Assembly (NCBI GenBank): GCA_020630915.1
Contig: JAHDIF010000015.1
Coordinates: 131 to 37,714 of the forward strand
From: Dokdonia sp.
GTDB taxonomy: Bacteria; Bacteroidota; Bacteroidia; Flavobacteriales; Flavobacteriaceae
Direction of reading: 5' to 3'
DNA length: 37,584 nt
The notes below the pieces were generated by a model. That model saw only the letters and a program-made list of their open reading frames with translations. It searched no databases and was not told the DNA's origin. The position numbers and the translations under genes are program-made. The first letter of the stretch is position 1, and every line of letters starts with the position of its first letter. Positions 18,204 to 26,329 of this stretch are shown one piece after another.

Positions 18204-19286
18204 TTATTCCAGATGGAACAACTCATATGTCTGACGAATATTTTTTACAATATTTTCTGTGCGCTCTGGATGCGTATCACTTATAAAAATTTGTCCAAAA
18301 TGAGCCGTATTTACGAGCTTAATAATTTGACTTACTCTATGCTCGTCTAATTTGTCAAAGATGTCATCTAGCAGGAGTATAGGGGTCACTTTGTTCTCTG
18401 CTTTTATAAAGTCAAATTGAGCTAATTTCAAGGCAATTAAAAATGACTTTTGCTGCCCTTGAGACCCGAATTTTTTTACCGGATAGCCATTAATCTCAAA
18501 CTGTAAATCATCTTTATGAATTCCTGTACTTGTGTATTGCAATGCACGATCCTTGGCTACTGCATTTGTGAGAAGGTGCTCTAAAGGCATCTCGCTTAGC
18601 TTACTGGCATACGTAACAGATACTTGCTCAGTACCGCCGCTTATGGCTTCATAACGCTCTTGAAAGATAGGAGAAAAAGTCTCTATAAAGAGTTTGCGTT
18701 TCTCAAAAATGGGATTTCCATAGTGACATAATTGATCGTTATAAACGCTTAAAGTATCTTGATTAAAAGTGTTATTTGCACTAAAATATTTGAGTAAGGC
18801 ATTGCGCTGGCTCAATGCCTTAGTATACTTTAAAAGATCGGATAGATAGGTTGTATCGCTTTGAGATATCACACCATCTATAAACTTTCTACGAGTATCA
18901 CTGCCCTCAGTTATAAGATCTCGATCGGCTGGAGATATAATTACAAGAGGAAGAAATCCTATATGGTCTGCAAAGCGTTCGTAGAGTTTTCCGTTTCGTT
19001 TGATGACCTTTTTTTGTCCTTTTTTTGCACTCAGGAGCACCTTTTCTGATCTATCTTCTTTTTCATATTGCCCGTCTAAGACAAAAAAATCTGTGCCGTG
19101 ATGTATGTTCTGGCTTGTTACTGGATTAAAGTAACTTTTCCCAAAAGAAAGGTGGTAAATGGCATCCAATACATTGGTCTTTCCTACACCATTATTCCCT
19201 ACAAAGCAGTTTATTTTTGCATCAAAATCGAACGACTTGGAGACAAAATTTTTGTAATTAATAAGTGATAGAGATTTTAAGATCAT
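18204..19286 (-). CDS. recF: DNA replication and repair protein RecF
   Basis: A 360-aa SMC-like ATPase that loads RecA at gapped DNA. Start moved to ATG 19286 ([14 protein letters not shown]), the usual RecF N-terminus, from an in-frame ATG at 19307. Walker A GNNGVGKT is at 30-37, the signature is [18 protein letters not shown], and Walker B/D-loop [12 protein letters not shown] is near residue 305. Heads the recF-lipoprotein-DUF721 group and diverges from the TPR gene. Confidence 0.95.
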   Translation of the reverse strand: MILKSLSLINYKNFVSKSFDFDAKINCFVGNNGVGKTNVLDAIYHLSFGKSYFNPVTSQNIHHGTDFFVLDGQYEKEDRSEKVLLSAKKGQKKVIKRNGKLYERFADHIGFLPLVIISPADRDLITEGSDTRRKFIDGVISQSDTTYLSDLLKYTKALSQRNALLKYFSANNTFNQDTLSVYNDQLCHYGNPIFEKRKLFIETFSPIFQERYEAISGGTEQVSVTYASKLSEMPLEHLLTNAVAKDRALQYTSTGIHKDDLQFEINGYPVKKFGSQGQQKSFLIALKLAQFDFIKAENKVTPILLLDDIFDKLDEHRVSQIIKLVNTAHFGQIFISDTHPERTENIVKNIRQTYELFHLE

Positions 19287-19320
19287 AGGGATGTATGGAG
19301 AGGACACTTTTATAGCTTTA

Positions 19321-19368
19321 CTCTCTTAAAAGTTGTGAATCTAACGAGTTCGCTTTCGCGAAAGCGTA
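19321..19368. repeat. repeat element B ending in a perfect palindrome
   Basis: In the recF/TPR divergent intergenic region. Matches 5298-5345 at 40/48 positions and 34381-34428 across its core, always at the same offsets (GTGAATCT at +14, TTTCG at +33). Contains the perfect palindrome at 19352-19365. Confidence 0.85.
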
Positions 19369-19440
19369 ATAAGTCTCATAAACGTCTGCAAATATCGAAA
19401 ATTAAGGGCTTTTTTCCCTTTCATAATTGAATAAAAATTA

Positions 19441-19448
19441 TATTTTTG
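19441..19448 (+). promoter_or_regulatory. -7 motif TATTTTTG upstream of the TPR gene
   Basis: Exact TAnnTTTG match, 21 bases before the ATG at 19470, in an AT-rich tract. The -33 element is unclear. Confidence 0.5.
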
Positions 19449-19469
19449 CGCCACTAATGACAGAACCAT

Positions 19470-20255
19470 ATGGCAACGTATAAGAAAAGAGGTCACAAGC
19501 CTAAAGTAAAACCAGCTAAGGAGTTGGTAGATGAGTTGGAAGGTGCAGAAGACAGTACAACGGCAGAAGTGTTTGCATCTTTAGATGAAGGTGCAAATAA
19601 AACAGAAGAATGGGTAGAGAAGAACCAAAAAGCTATTCTAGGGGTAGTAGTAGGAGTCTTAGTGCTTGTTCTTGCATACCTAGCATACACCAGATTTGTT
19701 GTGGAGCCTAATGAAAAAGAGGCTGCAAATGAGCTTACGCTCGCGCAGGAAAGCTTTACTACGGCATTAGAGACGACTAACTTAAATGTTAAGGACTCTC
19801 TTTATACAGTGGCTTTAGAGGGTAAGAATGGTAAGTACGGGCTACTTGAAATTGCTTCTAACTACGGAGGCACAAAAGCCGGGAATCTTGCAAACTACTA
19901 TGCAGGAATGTCATATCTAGAGCTTAAAGATTATGGGAAAGCTATAAGTCACTTAGAAGATTTTTCTAGTGATGATATGATGCTAGCGCCACTTGCAAAA
20001 GGAGCGATAGGAGATGCTTTTGTACAATTGGGACAGCCAGAAGATGCGCTAGGATATTACGAGGCAGCTACGAGCTTATCTTCAAACAACTTTACAACAC
20101 CACGATTCTTGTTTAAAGCGGGTGTGACAGCATTAGATCTAGGTCAAAATGATAAGGCGATTACATATTTAACTCGTATAAAGGACGAGTTTTCTAAATC
20201 TGAGTATAGTAATCAGGTAGACTTATACTTAGGAAAAGCGCAAGCAGCTAAGTAA
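19470..20255 (+). CDS. membrane-anchored TPR protein (YfgM-like)
   Basis: A 261-aa protein with a basic, charged N-terminus (1-54), one transmembrane helix (~55-74, ILGVVVGVLVLVLAYLAY) and a periplasmic-side TPR domain with repeats such as AGNLANYYAGMSYLELKDYGKAISHLE and GDAFVQLGQPEDALGYYEAA. The topology is like YfgM/AncA, a partner of the Sec translocon and periplasmic chaperones in Gammaproteobacteria; the same role here is inferred. Only 10 bases ahead of ribH, a neighbour pair seen in flavobacteria. Confidence 0.8.
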   Translation: MATYKKRGHKPKVKPAKELVDELEGAEDSTTAEVFASLDEGANKTEEWVEKNQKAILGVVVGVLVLVLAYLAYTRFVVEPNEKEAANELTLAQESFTTALETTNLNVKDSLYTVALEGKNGKYGLLEIASNYGGTKAGNLANYYAGMSYLELKDYGKAISHLEDFSSDDMMLAPLAKGAIGDAFVQLGQPEDALGYYEAATSLSSNNFTTPRFLFKAGVTALDLGQNDKAITYLTRIKDEFSKSEYSNQVDLYLGKAQAAK

Positions 20256-20265
20256 ATAAAATTTT

Positions 20266-20763
20266 ATGGCAACAGCAGGAACTAATTTATCTGCTTACGA
20301 CAAAGCAACAATCCCAAACGCGAAGAATTTTCGGTTTGGGATTGTTGTTTCTGAGTGGAATGGTACCATTACTCAAGGGCTGTTTCAAGGTGCTTTTGAT
20401 GCGTTGTTAGATTGTGGCGCGATTAAAGAAAATATCGTGCGCTGGAACGTGCCTGGAGCTTTTGAGCTTATCTACGGATGTAAGAAAATGACCGAGAGCT
20501 ATGAGATGTTAGATGCTGTAATTGCTATTGGTACGGTTATACAAGGTGAGACTAAGCACTTTGACTTTGTATGTGAAGGAGTAACTCAAGGGATCAAAGA
20601 CTTAAATGTACAGGGAGATATACCCGTGATCTTTTGCGTGCTTACAGACAATACGATGCAACAATCCATAGATCGCAGTGGTGGTAAGCACGGTAATAAA
20701 GGTACTGAAGCGGCTATTGCGGCCATAAAAATGGCGCAGCTCAAAAAGGACGCCAAGTTCTAA
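20266..20763 (+). CDS. ribH: 6,7-dimethyl-8-ribityllumazine synthase
   Basis: A 165-aa lumazine synthase, which condenses 5-amino-6-ribitylamino-uracil with 3,4-dihydroxybutanone phosphate for riboflavin. Typical segments: FRFGIVVSEWN (~22-32), WNVPGAFEL (~60-68), AVIAIGTVIQGETKHFDFVCE with the catalytic His region, and IPVIFCVLTDNTMQQSIDRSGGKHGNKG. Length fits the family. No other rib gene is in the window. Confidence 0.95.
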   Translation: MATAGTNLSAYDKATIPNAKNFRFGIVVSEWNGTITQGLFQGAFDALLDCGAIKENIVRWNVPGAFELIYGCKKMTESYEMLDAVIAIGTVIQGETKHFDFVCEGVTQGIKDLNVQGDIPVIFCVLTDNTMQQSIDRSGGKHGNKGTEAAIAAIKMAQLKKDAKF

Positions 20764-20826
20764 AATCAAGACCGTCATCTTCTTTGCATATTGTTAAAAC
20801 GGCATGCTTTTTGCCTTCAAATACCG

Positions 20827-20834
20827 TATATTTG
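20827..20834 (+). promoter_or_regulatory. -7 motif TATATTTG upstream of the small membrane protein and mutL
   Basis: Exact TAnnTTTG match, 13 bases before ATG 20848. No TTTG is at proper -33 spacing. It could serve the whole 20848-25704 row, whose genes are nearly contiguous. Confidence 0.5.
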
Positions 20835-20847
20835 ATAAGCAAGAATT

Positions 20848-21144
20848 ATGGGACCGACAAAATTCACTTTAATTAAGAAGTTGCCTACTAATAAGAGGTT
20901 TAACTACACTCCAAGGTTTTACAAAGGTAAAGATGGTGTGAAGGAAGAAAAGTATGCCACTAAGCTAGATGCCTACAACGAGTCATACAACAAAAATGAT
21001 TTTGGTTCTCACTGGCACGAAGCTAGAATCTCAAGACGTAACAGAGGAAATGGAGGACTTAATTTGACCATATTAATTATTGCGGCAGTTTTAGCATTGG
21101 TTTTTTTGTGGATAATAGACTTTGACTTGTCTATATTTTCTTAG
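20848..21144 (+). CDS. conserved small membrane protein of unknown function
   Basis: A 98-aa protein. Residues 1-70 are basic and hydrophilic (KLPTNKRFNYTPRFYKGKDG, HWHEARISRRNRGN), followed by a single C-terminal transmembrane helix (~74-90, LTILIIAAVLALVFLWII) and a short tail. I recognise it only as a small protein commonly found upstream of mutL in flavobacteria, and cannot assign a function. The mutL ATG follows 7 bases after its stop. Confidence 0.7.
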   Translation: MGPTKFTLIKKLPTNKRFNYTPRFYKGKDGVKEEKYATKLDAYNESYNKNDFGSHWHEARISRRNRGNGGLNLTILIIAAVLALVFLWIIDFDLSIFS

Positions 21145-21151
21145 TCTTTCT

Positions 21152-23029
21152 ATGGCAGACATCATTAAGCTTTTACCGGATCACGTTGCAAATCAGATTG
21201 CAGCGGGAGAAGTCGTACAACGACCTGCTTCTGTAGTGAAGGAATTATTAGAAAATTCTATAGATGCTGGGGCGAGTACTATCAAGCTCATTGTTAAAGA
21301 TGCGGGTAAAACGCTTATCCAAATTATAGATGACGGTAAAGGAATGACGGATACAGACGCTCGGATGAGTTTTGAGCGTCACGCAACCTCAAAAATTACA
21401 AACGCAGATGATCTTTTTAATTTAACTACAAAAGGATTTAGAGGGGAGGCACTAGCGTCTATTGCCGCCGTTGCTCACGTAGAGTTAAAAACAAGACCTG
21501 AGGGACAAGACTTAGGGTCTCAAATAACTGTTGAAGGTAGCAAAGTAATACAGCAAGAACCTTGCGCTACACCTAAAGGAACTTCTCTGGCGGTGAAGAA
21601 TTTGTTTTTTAATATCCCAGCGCGCAGAAATTTCTTAAAGTCTAATAACGTAGAGATGCGTCATATAATAGACGAGTTTCAACGAGTTGCCCTCGCGCAC
21701 CCTGACATCGCAATGCAAATGTATCATAATGATGGTGAATTATTCCATCTCTCTTCTGGCAAACTAAAGCAACGCATCGTGGGTATCTTTGGAGGAAAGA
21801 CTAATGAGAAGTTAGTACCCGTAAAAGAGGAGACCGATATCGTAAAAATAAGTGGGTATGTAGTAAAACCAGAATTTGCCAAGAAAACCAGAGGAGAGCA
21901 ATTTTTCTTTGTAAACAATAGATTTATAAAAAGTGCATATCTCAATCACGCAGTCTCAGCAGCCTTTGATGGGTTGTTGCCAGATAGAGCAAGATCGAGT
22001 TATTTTCTGTATTTAGAGGTAGATCCTGGCAGTATAGATATTAATATCCACCCAACAAAAACCGAAATTAAATTTGATGATGAGCACTCTCTGTATGCAA
22101 TGCTTAGAAGTACGGTAAAGCATAGTTTAGGGCAGTTTAACATCGCGCCAGTATTAGATTTTGATAGAGATAGATCACTAGACACACCCTACAACTACAA
22201 AGATAAATTTGCGGCTGCACCACAAATTAAGGTAGATAGAACTTTTAATCCTTTTGAAAATGTTGCTCCTCCTAAAAAAGGAGTGCAAATGCCGCATTTT
22301 GAAAAACCACAAACTGAAGGTTGGGAACAACTGTATGAGGGACTTCAAAAGGAAAATATACAAGCAGAAGGGAGTAAACTTACTTATGAGAGTGAGCAGG
22401 TAACTGGGGATCTTTTTAAAAGTGGAGATACTGCTCCTGCCGGCCGAGCAGGCGGGTTTGCGAAAGCGGAAGCCACTACCTACCAGCTTCAAAATAAATA
22501 TGTTGTGACGACTATAAAGAGCGGCATGGTGATCATCCACCAGCACAGGGCGCATCAGCGGGTGTTGTATGAAGAGCTTTTAAAGAATATTACACTGGCT
22601 TCTTCTGTGAGTCAGCAATTACTTTTTCCGTTAGTGTTGTCGTATAGTCCTAGTGAATTAGGATTGTTATTGCAGTTAAAAGAGGGATTGGAAAACACAG
22701 GATTTCTATTTGGATCTATTAAGGATGAAACCTTAGAAGTTACAGGAATCCCAACGGCACTTACGGAGGCCGAAGTACCTATTATATTAGAACAATTGTT
22801 AAGTGATCTAGAAAACGAAGTGCCAGATGTTGGGTTTAGTCAGACCGATGCCTTGGCAAAAAGTATGGCAAAAAGTATAGCGGTAAAAACTGGAGAAAGA
22901 CTGGATGAAACATCTAGAGAACATCTTGTAAATAGTCTTTTTGCCTGTAAAGAGCCTTCTTTTTCTCCCTCTAATAGAACTACTTTTATTACCATTACAA
23001 GTGACGAACTAGAAAGAAAATTTCAATAA
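21152..23029 (+). CDS. mutL: DNA mismatch repair protein MutL
   Basis: A 625-aa GHKL-ATPase mismatch repair protein. Start set at ATG 21152 (MADIIKLLPDHVANQIAAGEVV) rather than a TTG 30 bases upstream. ATPase motifs: ELLENSIDAGA (31-41), DDGKGM (60-65), TKGFRGEALASIA (93-105). A flexible linker (~330-440) leads to the dimerisation domain. The canonical endonuclease motif DQHAxxE is altered: the aligned segment is HQHRAHQ (463-469), and no CPHGRP motif is seen at the C-terminus, which ends FACKEPSFSPSNRT. It may lack nicking activity. The linker contains GGFAKAE from a degenerate palindrome with a GC-rich flank (22436-22469). Confidence 0.95.
   Translation: MADIIKLLPDHVANQIAAGEVVQRPASVVKELLENSIDAGASTIKLIVKDAGKTLIQIIDDGKGMTDTDARMSFERHATSKITNADDLFNLTTKGFRGEALASIAAVAHVELKTRPEGQDLGSQITVEGSKVIQQEPCATPKGTSLAVKNLFFNIPARRNFLKSNNVEMRHIIDEFQRVALAHPDIAMQMYHNDGELFHLSSGKLKQRIVGIFGGKTNEKLVPVKEETDIVKISGYVVKPEFAKKTRGEQFFFVNNRFIKSAYLNHAVSAAFDGLLPDRARSSYFLYLEVDPGSIDINIHPTKTEIKFDDEHSLYAMLRSTVKHSLGQFNIAPVLDFDRDRSLDTPYNYKDKFAAAPQIKVDRTFNPFENVAPPKKGVQMPHFEKPQTEGWEQLYEGLQKENIQAEGSKLTYESEQVTGDLFKSGDTAPAGRAGGFAKAEATTYQLQNKYVVTTIKSGMVIIHQHRAHQRVLYEELLKNITLASSVSQQLLFPLVLSYSPSELGLLLQLKEGLENTGFLFGSIKDETLEVTGIPTALTEAEVPIILEQLLSDLENEVPDVGFSQTDALAKSMAKSIAVKTGERLDETSREHLVNSLFACKEPSFSPSNRTTFITITSDELERKFQ
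22455..22468. repeat. degenerate palindrome with GC-rich flank in the mutL linker
   Basis: GGGTTTGCGAAAGC keeps the right arm of the palindrome and encodes FAKA in frame. It is preceded by CCTGCCGGCCGAGCAGG (22436-22452); a similar GCC-GGCAGGCAGG segment lies next to the degenerate element in mutB (34433-34443). Confidence 0.6.
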
Positions 23030-23032
23030 ACG

Positions 23033-23794
23033 ATGGGAAAAATAACAGATACGGTTAAAATATTACTCATTGTAAATGTGTTGTTTTATCTAGGTTCTCA
23101 ATTTGTGATAGGGAACGTACAGGCTATGGAGTTATTTGCTCTCTGGTTTGTAGAGCATCCAGCTTTTCAATTGTGGCAGCCTATTACTCATATGTTCATG
23201 CACGACTTATCGAGTCCTATGCATTTGATTTTTAATATGTATGCTCTATGGATGTTTGGAAGTCCCATAGAAAATTCTTTGGGGCAAAAACGTTTCGTAT
23301 TCTTTTATTTTTCTGCAGGTTTGGGAGCGGCTTTGATACATACCTTAGTTAATTACTACCATTTTCAAGCAGGATATCAGGTGCTTATGGACGTAGGGAT
23401 CACGCCAGATGAAATTACAGATATGTTAAGCAAGACTTTGCAGCCAGGAAGCTATATGGAGTCTTCAAGAATACCAATAGAAGCTGCAGAAGATCTTTTT
23501 GGATCTTATAATATACCAGCAGTAGGTGCCTCTGGAGCGATATACGGAGTGCTAGTAGCCTTTGGAATGCTATTTCCTAATGCGTCTTTGGGACTTATTT
23601 TTGTGCCTATTCCAATTAAAGCAAAATATTTTATTCCTGGATTGATCTTAATTGATTTATTTTCTGGAGTTACAGGCTTTTCTATTTTCGGTCAGAATAT
23701 TGCCAATTGGGCTCATATAGGAGGTGCTTTATTCGGTTTTATAATGATGTACTACTGGAAGAAAAATAGTTTTAACGATAAACGCTGGAATTAG
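23033..23794 (+). CDS. rhomboid family intramembrane serine protease (first of two)
   Basis: A 253-aa six-helix membrane protease. The catalytic dyad is S167 in VGASGAIYG and H228 in NWAHIGG; the HxxxN segment MHLIFNMY (63-70) lies in the second helix. An extra ~55-residue soluble stretch (~108-162, with ITPDEITDMLSKTLQPGS) separates core helices and is unusual compared with GlpG. Starts 3 bases after mutL, ends 1 base before a second rhomboid gene. Substrates unknown. Confidence 0.9.
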   Translation: MGKITDTVKILLIVNVLFYLGSQFVIGNVQAMELFALWFVEHPAFQLWQPITHMFMHDLSSPMHLIFNMYALWMFGSPIENSLGQKRFVFFYFSAGLGAALIHTLVNYYHFQAGYQVLMDVGITPDEITDMLSKTLQPGSYMESSRIPIEAAEDLFGSYNIPAVGASGAIYGVLVAFGMLFPNASLGLIFVPIPIKAKYFIPGLILIDLFSGVTGFSIFGQNIANWAHIGGALFGFIMMYYWKKNSFNDKRWN

Positions 23795-23795
23795 T

Positions 23796-24674
23796 ATGAC
23801 AGATCCATCTCTTGCATATCGATATATAACGGCAAACATTGCGGTTAAGTTAATCGTGATTAATGTGGCGGTTTTCCTTCTTTTTAATGTACTACCATGG
23901 ATCGTACAACTAGATAACGGATTGTTTACTAAGTATTTTGTGCTCCCTTCAGACCTTATGCATCTTATTACGCAGCCGTGGTCTATAGTGAGCTATGCTT
24001 TTTTACATTCAGGTGTCTGGCATTTATTGTGGAATATGCTATATCTCTATGTTTTTTCTAGATTTATACTCAATCTATTTACAGAAAAGCGACTGCTGAC
24101 TGTTTATTTATTAGGAGGCATTTGGGGCGGTGTAGCTTTTGTATTTATGTATAATATCTTGCCTGTATTTACTGGTAAGAGTGTATTACTGGGTGCGAGC
24201 GCAGCCGTAAACGCGATAATTTTGTTTATAGCTACCTATTCTCCAAATACTGAAATACGCATTTTCTTTTTTAACTTAAAACTATGGCATATTGCGCTTG
24301 TCTTAGTGCTTATTGATCTTCTGGGATTACCTTCTTCGGGCAATGCAGGAGGTTCTATTGCACATCTTGGAGGTGCAGCTTTTGGGTATATATATGCAAG
24401 ACAATTAGCCAAGGGAAAGGACATAGGAGAGTGGTTTGAAAAATGGATGGATACGGTTGCTGGTTGGTTTTCTAAAACACCAAAACGTAAAAAGGCGCCA
24501 CTTCGTACAGTACATAAAACTAAAAAAGCAAGTGCCCGAAATACAACAGCTACAACCTCTAAATCTGCCCAGCAACAGCAAATAGATGCTATCTTAGATA
24601 AGATAAGCAAGAGTGGCTACGATAGCTTATCTAAAGCAGAGAAGGATTTTCTTTTTAAAGCGGGTAAGGAATAA
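23796..24674 (+). CDS. rhomboid family intramembrane serine protease (second of two)
   Basis: A 292-aa rhomboid with S135 in LLGASAAVNA and H190 in SIAHLGGAAFGY; WHLLWNMLYLYVF provides the HxxxN helix. The C-terminal ~80 residues form a basic tail (KTPKRKKAPLRTVHKTKKAS) followed by a helical segment (QQQQIDAILDKISKSGYDSLSKAEKDFLFKAG), a common cytosolic ending of Bacteroidota rhomboids. Not a close copy of the upstream rhomboid, so an old pair rather than a recent duplication. Both catalytic residues are present, so it should be active. Confidence 0.9.
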   Translation: MTDPSLAYRYITANIAVKLIVINVAVFLLFNVLPWIVQLDNGLFTKYFVLPSDLMHLITQPWSIVSYAFLHSGVWHLLWNMLYLYVFSRFILNLFTEKRLLTVYLLGGIWGGVAFVFMYNILPVFTGKSVLLGASAAVNAIILFIATYSPNTEIRIFFFNLKLWHIALVLVLIDLLGLPSSGNAGGSIAHLGGAAFGYIYARQLAKGKDIGEWFEKWMDTVAGWFSKTPKRKKAPLRTVHKTKKASARNTTATTSKSAQQQQIDAILDKISKSGYDSLSKAEKDFLFKAGKE

Positions 24675-24678
24675 GACA

Positions 24679-25704
24679 ATGAAGAAGTTGAGCTTTCTAA
24701 ATAAGTTTGTTTTTATTTTGAATAGCTTTTGTGCCGCTCTTCTCTTGTTTGGGTATATGCTACCTTATATATCGCCCAGTATCTTCCCTAAGTTATCTGT
24801 ATTGAGTCTGGCTTTGCCTGTTTTGTTGGTTCTTAATCTTGCCTTTTTAGGATATTGGCTACTACGTGTTAAAAGACAGTTTCTACTATCTGCCCTCGTA
24901 CTTATGCTTGGAATACATCATATCACGAGTCTTTATAAAATAGGGAGTCCTCCTAGTTCCACAACGGAGGATTTTACAGTATTAAGCTATAATGTAAGAA
25001 CCTTTAATCATCAAGGGTGGGTAAATAGGGAGAAAGTGCAATCTGCCATATATGAGTTTATTGAAAGCGAGCAACCATCTATTGTAAGCCTACAAGAGTA
25101 TAGCGATACGGGTCATCCTCTAAAGTTAAACTATCCCTATAAGTATAAGGAGATGAAGCCATTTAAGAAAAGCTTCGGACAGATTATATTCTCTAAGTAC
25201 CCTATCATAAATTCTGGAGCATTTAACTTTAAAGGGACAGGTAATAATATTATATATACAGATATTGTAGTTCATAAAGATACCTTGAGAGTGTATAATG
25301 TACATCTTCAATCTCTTAAGGTTTCTTCTCAGTTTACTGAGTTGCAACAAGAGGACTCAAATCGTCTTTTAGGAAGAATGGGAAGCGCATTCCAAAAGCA
25401 AGAGCAGCAGGTAAAGGTGTTTCTGGAGAATGAAAATAATTGTCCGTATCCAGTGGTTGTAACTGGCGATTTTAACAATAGTGCCACGTCCTATGTGTAT
25501 CGCAAGATCAAAGGTGAGAAGGAGGACGCTTTCGCGAAAGCGGGATCAGGAACGGGGCATACGTTTACATTTGATTTTATACCGCTCCGCATAGACTTTA
25601 TATTAACAGATCCCGAGATAGAGGTAACACATTACAAGAATTTCTCTCAGGAGTGGTCTGATCACAAACCTATTAAGGCTTCATTTACGTTAAAGAAGGA
25701 GTAA
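24679..25704 (+). CDS. membrane-anchored endonuclease/exonuclease/phosphatase family protein
   Basis: A 341-aa protein with two to three N-terminal membrane helices (~10-80) and an EEP catalytic domain: LSYNVRTFN, SLQEYSD (metal-binding Glu), YNVHLQSL, VTGDFNNS, RIDFILTD and WSDHKPI with the terminal catalytic His. The fold includes phosphodiesterases, nucleases and lipid phosphatases; the substrate is unknown. Start set at ATG 24679 (MKKLSFLNKF), as the longer frame overlaps the rhomboid gene. Residues 284-288 are AFAKA from a perfect palindrome. Its last 20 bases overlap the 3' end of the convergent wbqC-like gene. Confidence 0.85.
   Translation: MKKLSFLNKFVFILNSFCAALLLFGYMLPYISPSIFPKLSVLSLALPVLLVLNLAFLGYWLLRVKRQFLLSALVLMLGIHHITSLYKIGSPPSSTTEDFTVLSYNVRTFNHQGWVNREKVQSAIYEFIESEQPSIVSLQEYSDTGHPLKLNYPYKYKEMKPFKKSFGQIIFSKYPIINSGAFNFKGTGNNIIYTDIVVHKDTLRVYNVHLQSLKVSSQFTELQQEDSNRLLGRMGSAFQKQEQQVKVFLENENNCPYPVVVTGDFNNSATSYVYRKIKGEKEDAFAKAGSGTGHTFTFDFIPLRIDFILTDPEIEVTHYKNFSQEWSDHKPIKASFTLKKE
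25528..25541. repeat. palindrome GCTTTCGCGAAAGC inside the EEP-family gene
   Basis: Perfect copy (16 bp with flanking C/G), encoding AFAKA at residues 284-288 between GDFNNS and the RIDFIL motif, a loop region. Confidence 0.95.
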
Positions 25705-26323
25705 GTGATATATTTTCTAAATAGGTAATGGCATTAGGGCCTTCGTTAAAGAGCAGGTCCAGTACAGATAGGTTAGGGAGGTAGCTATGCTTTTCTTTAA
25801 ACAGCTGGTGATATTCAGGGAATAGAATTTCTGGTTTCTTTTTTGCCAGTGCAAGATGTCTAAAGTCTAATTTATCTATAGGTAATTTTTCGTAGGTATC
25901 GGTATATTTGATCTCTTTTTCTAGCTGTAAGCACTCCATAATCACTTCGTGCAGTTTAAGAATAAAATCTACGAGTTTGCTGTATTCTGCATGGTAAAGA
26001 GGCTCAAACGTATCCTCATAGTACTCAAAATAGGGAGAGGTCTGATAGGCTACTTTAAGAGACCGCCAGTGATCACGCTGCCAGTGAAATTTATTCTCAA
26101 TATGCACGTCAAAGGTTTGCTGTCGCTCTTGAGAATATTTGTTGTGTAAAATGGGTATGTTGAGCTGTAATATACCTAGAGAGGTTGCTATTTTTTTACG
26201 ATTGCGGTACGTTTGCTTTTGATAGTTGTCCTTAGCTTCAAAAAAGACCGTATCTGCTTGCGCGATGACGGCATATTGACTAATAGGGCAACCATACGTA
26301 GGATGTAGTAAAACCGATCTCAA
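25685..26323 (-). CDS. WbqC-like family protein
   Basis: A 212-aa protein of the WbqC family: N-terminal LLHPTYGCPISQYAVIAQADTVFFEAKDNYQKQTYRNRKKIA, then LNIPI and WQRDHWRSLKVAYQTSPYFEYYEDTFEPLY. The family is associated with polysaccharide biosynthesis in some species, but its biochemical role is not established. Final gene of the parA-to-wbqC cluster, 6 bases after lepB. Its stop-proximal 20 bases overlap the convergent EEP gene. Confidence 0.85.
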   Translation of the reverse strand: MRSVLLHPTYGCPISQYAVIAQADTVFFEAKDNYQKQTYRNRKKIATSLGILQLNIPILHNKYSQERQQTFDVHIENKFHWQRDHWRSLKVAYQTSPYFEYYEDTFEPLYHAEYSKLVDFILKLHEVIMECLQLEKEIKYTDTYEKLPIDKLDFRHLALAKKKPEILFPEYHQLFKEKHSYLPNLSVLDLLFNEGPNAITYLENISLTPSLT

Positions 26324-26329
26324 AAGGTA

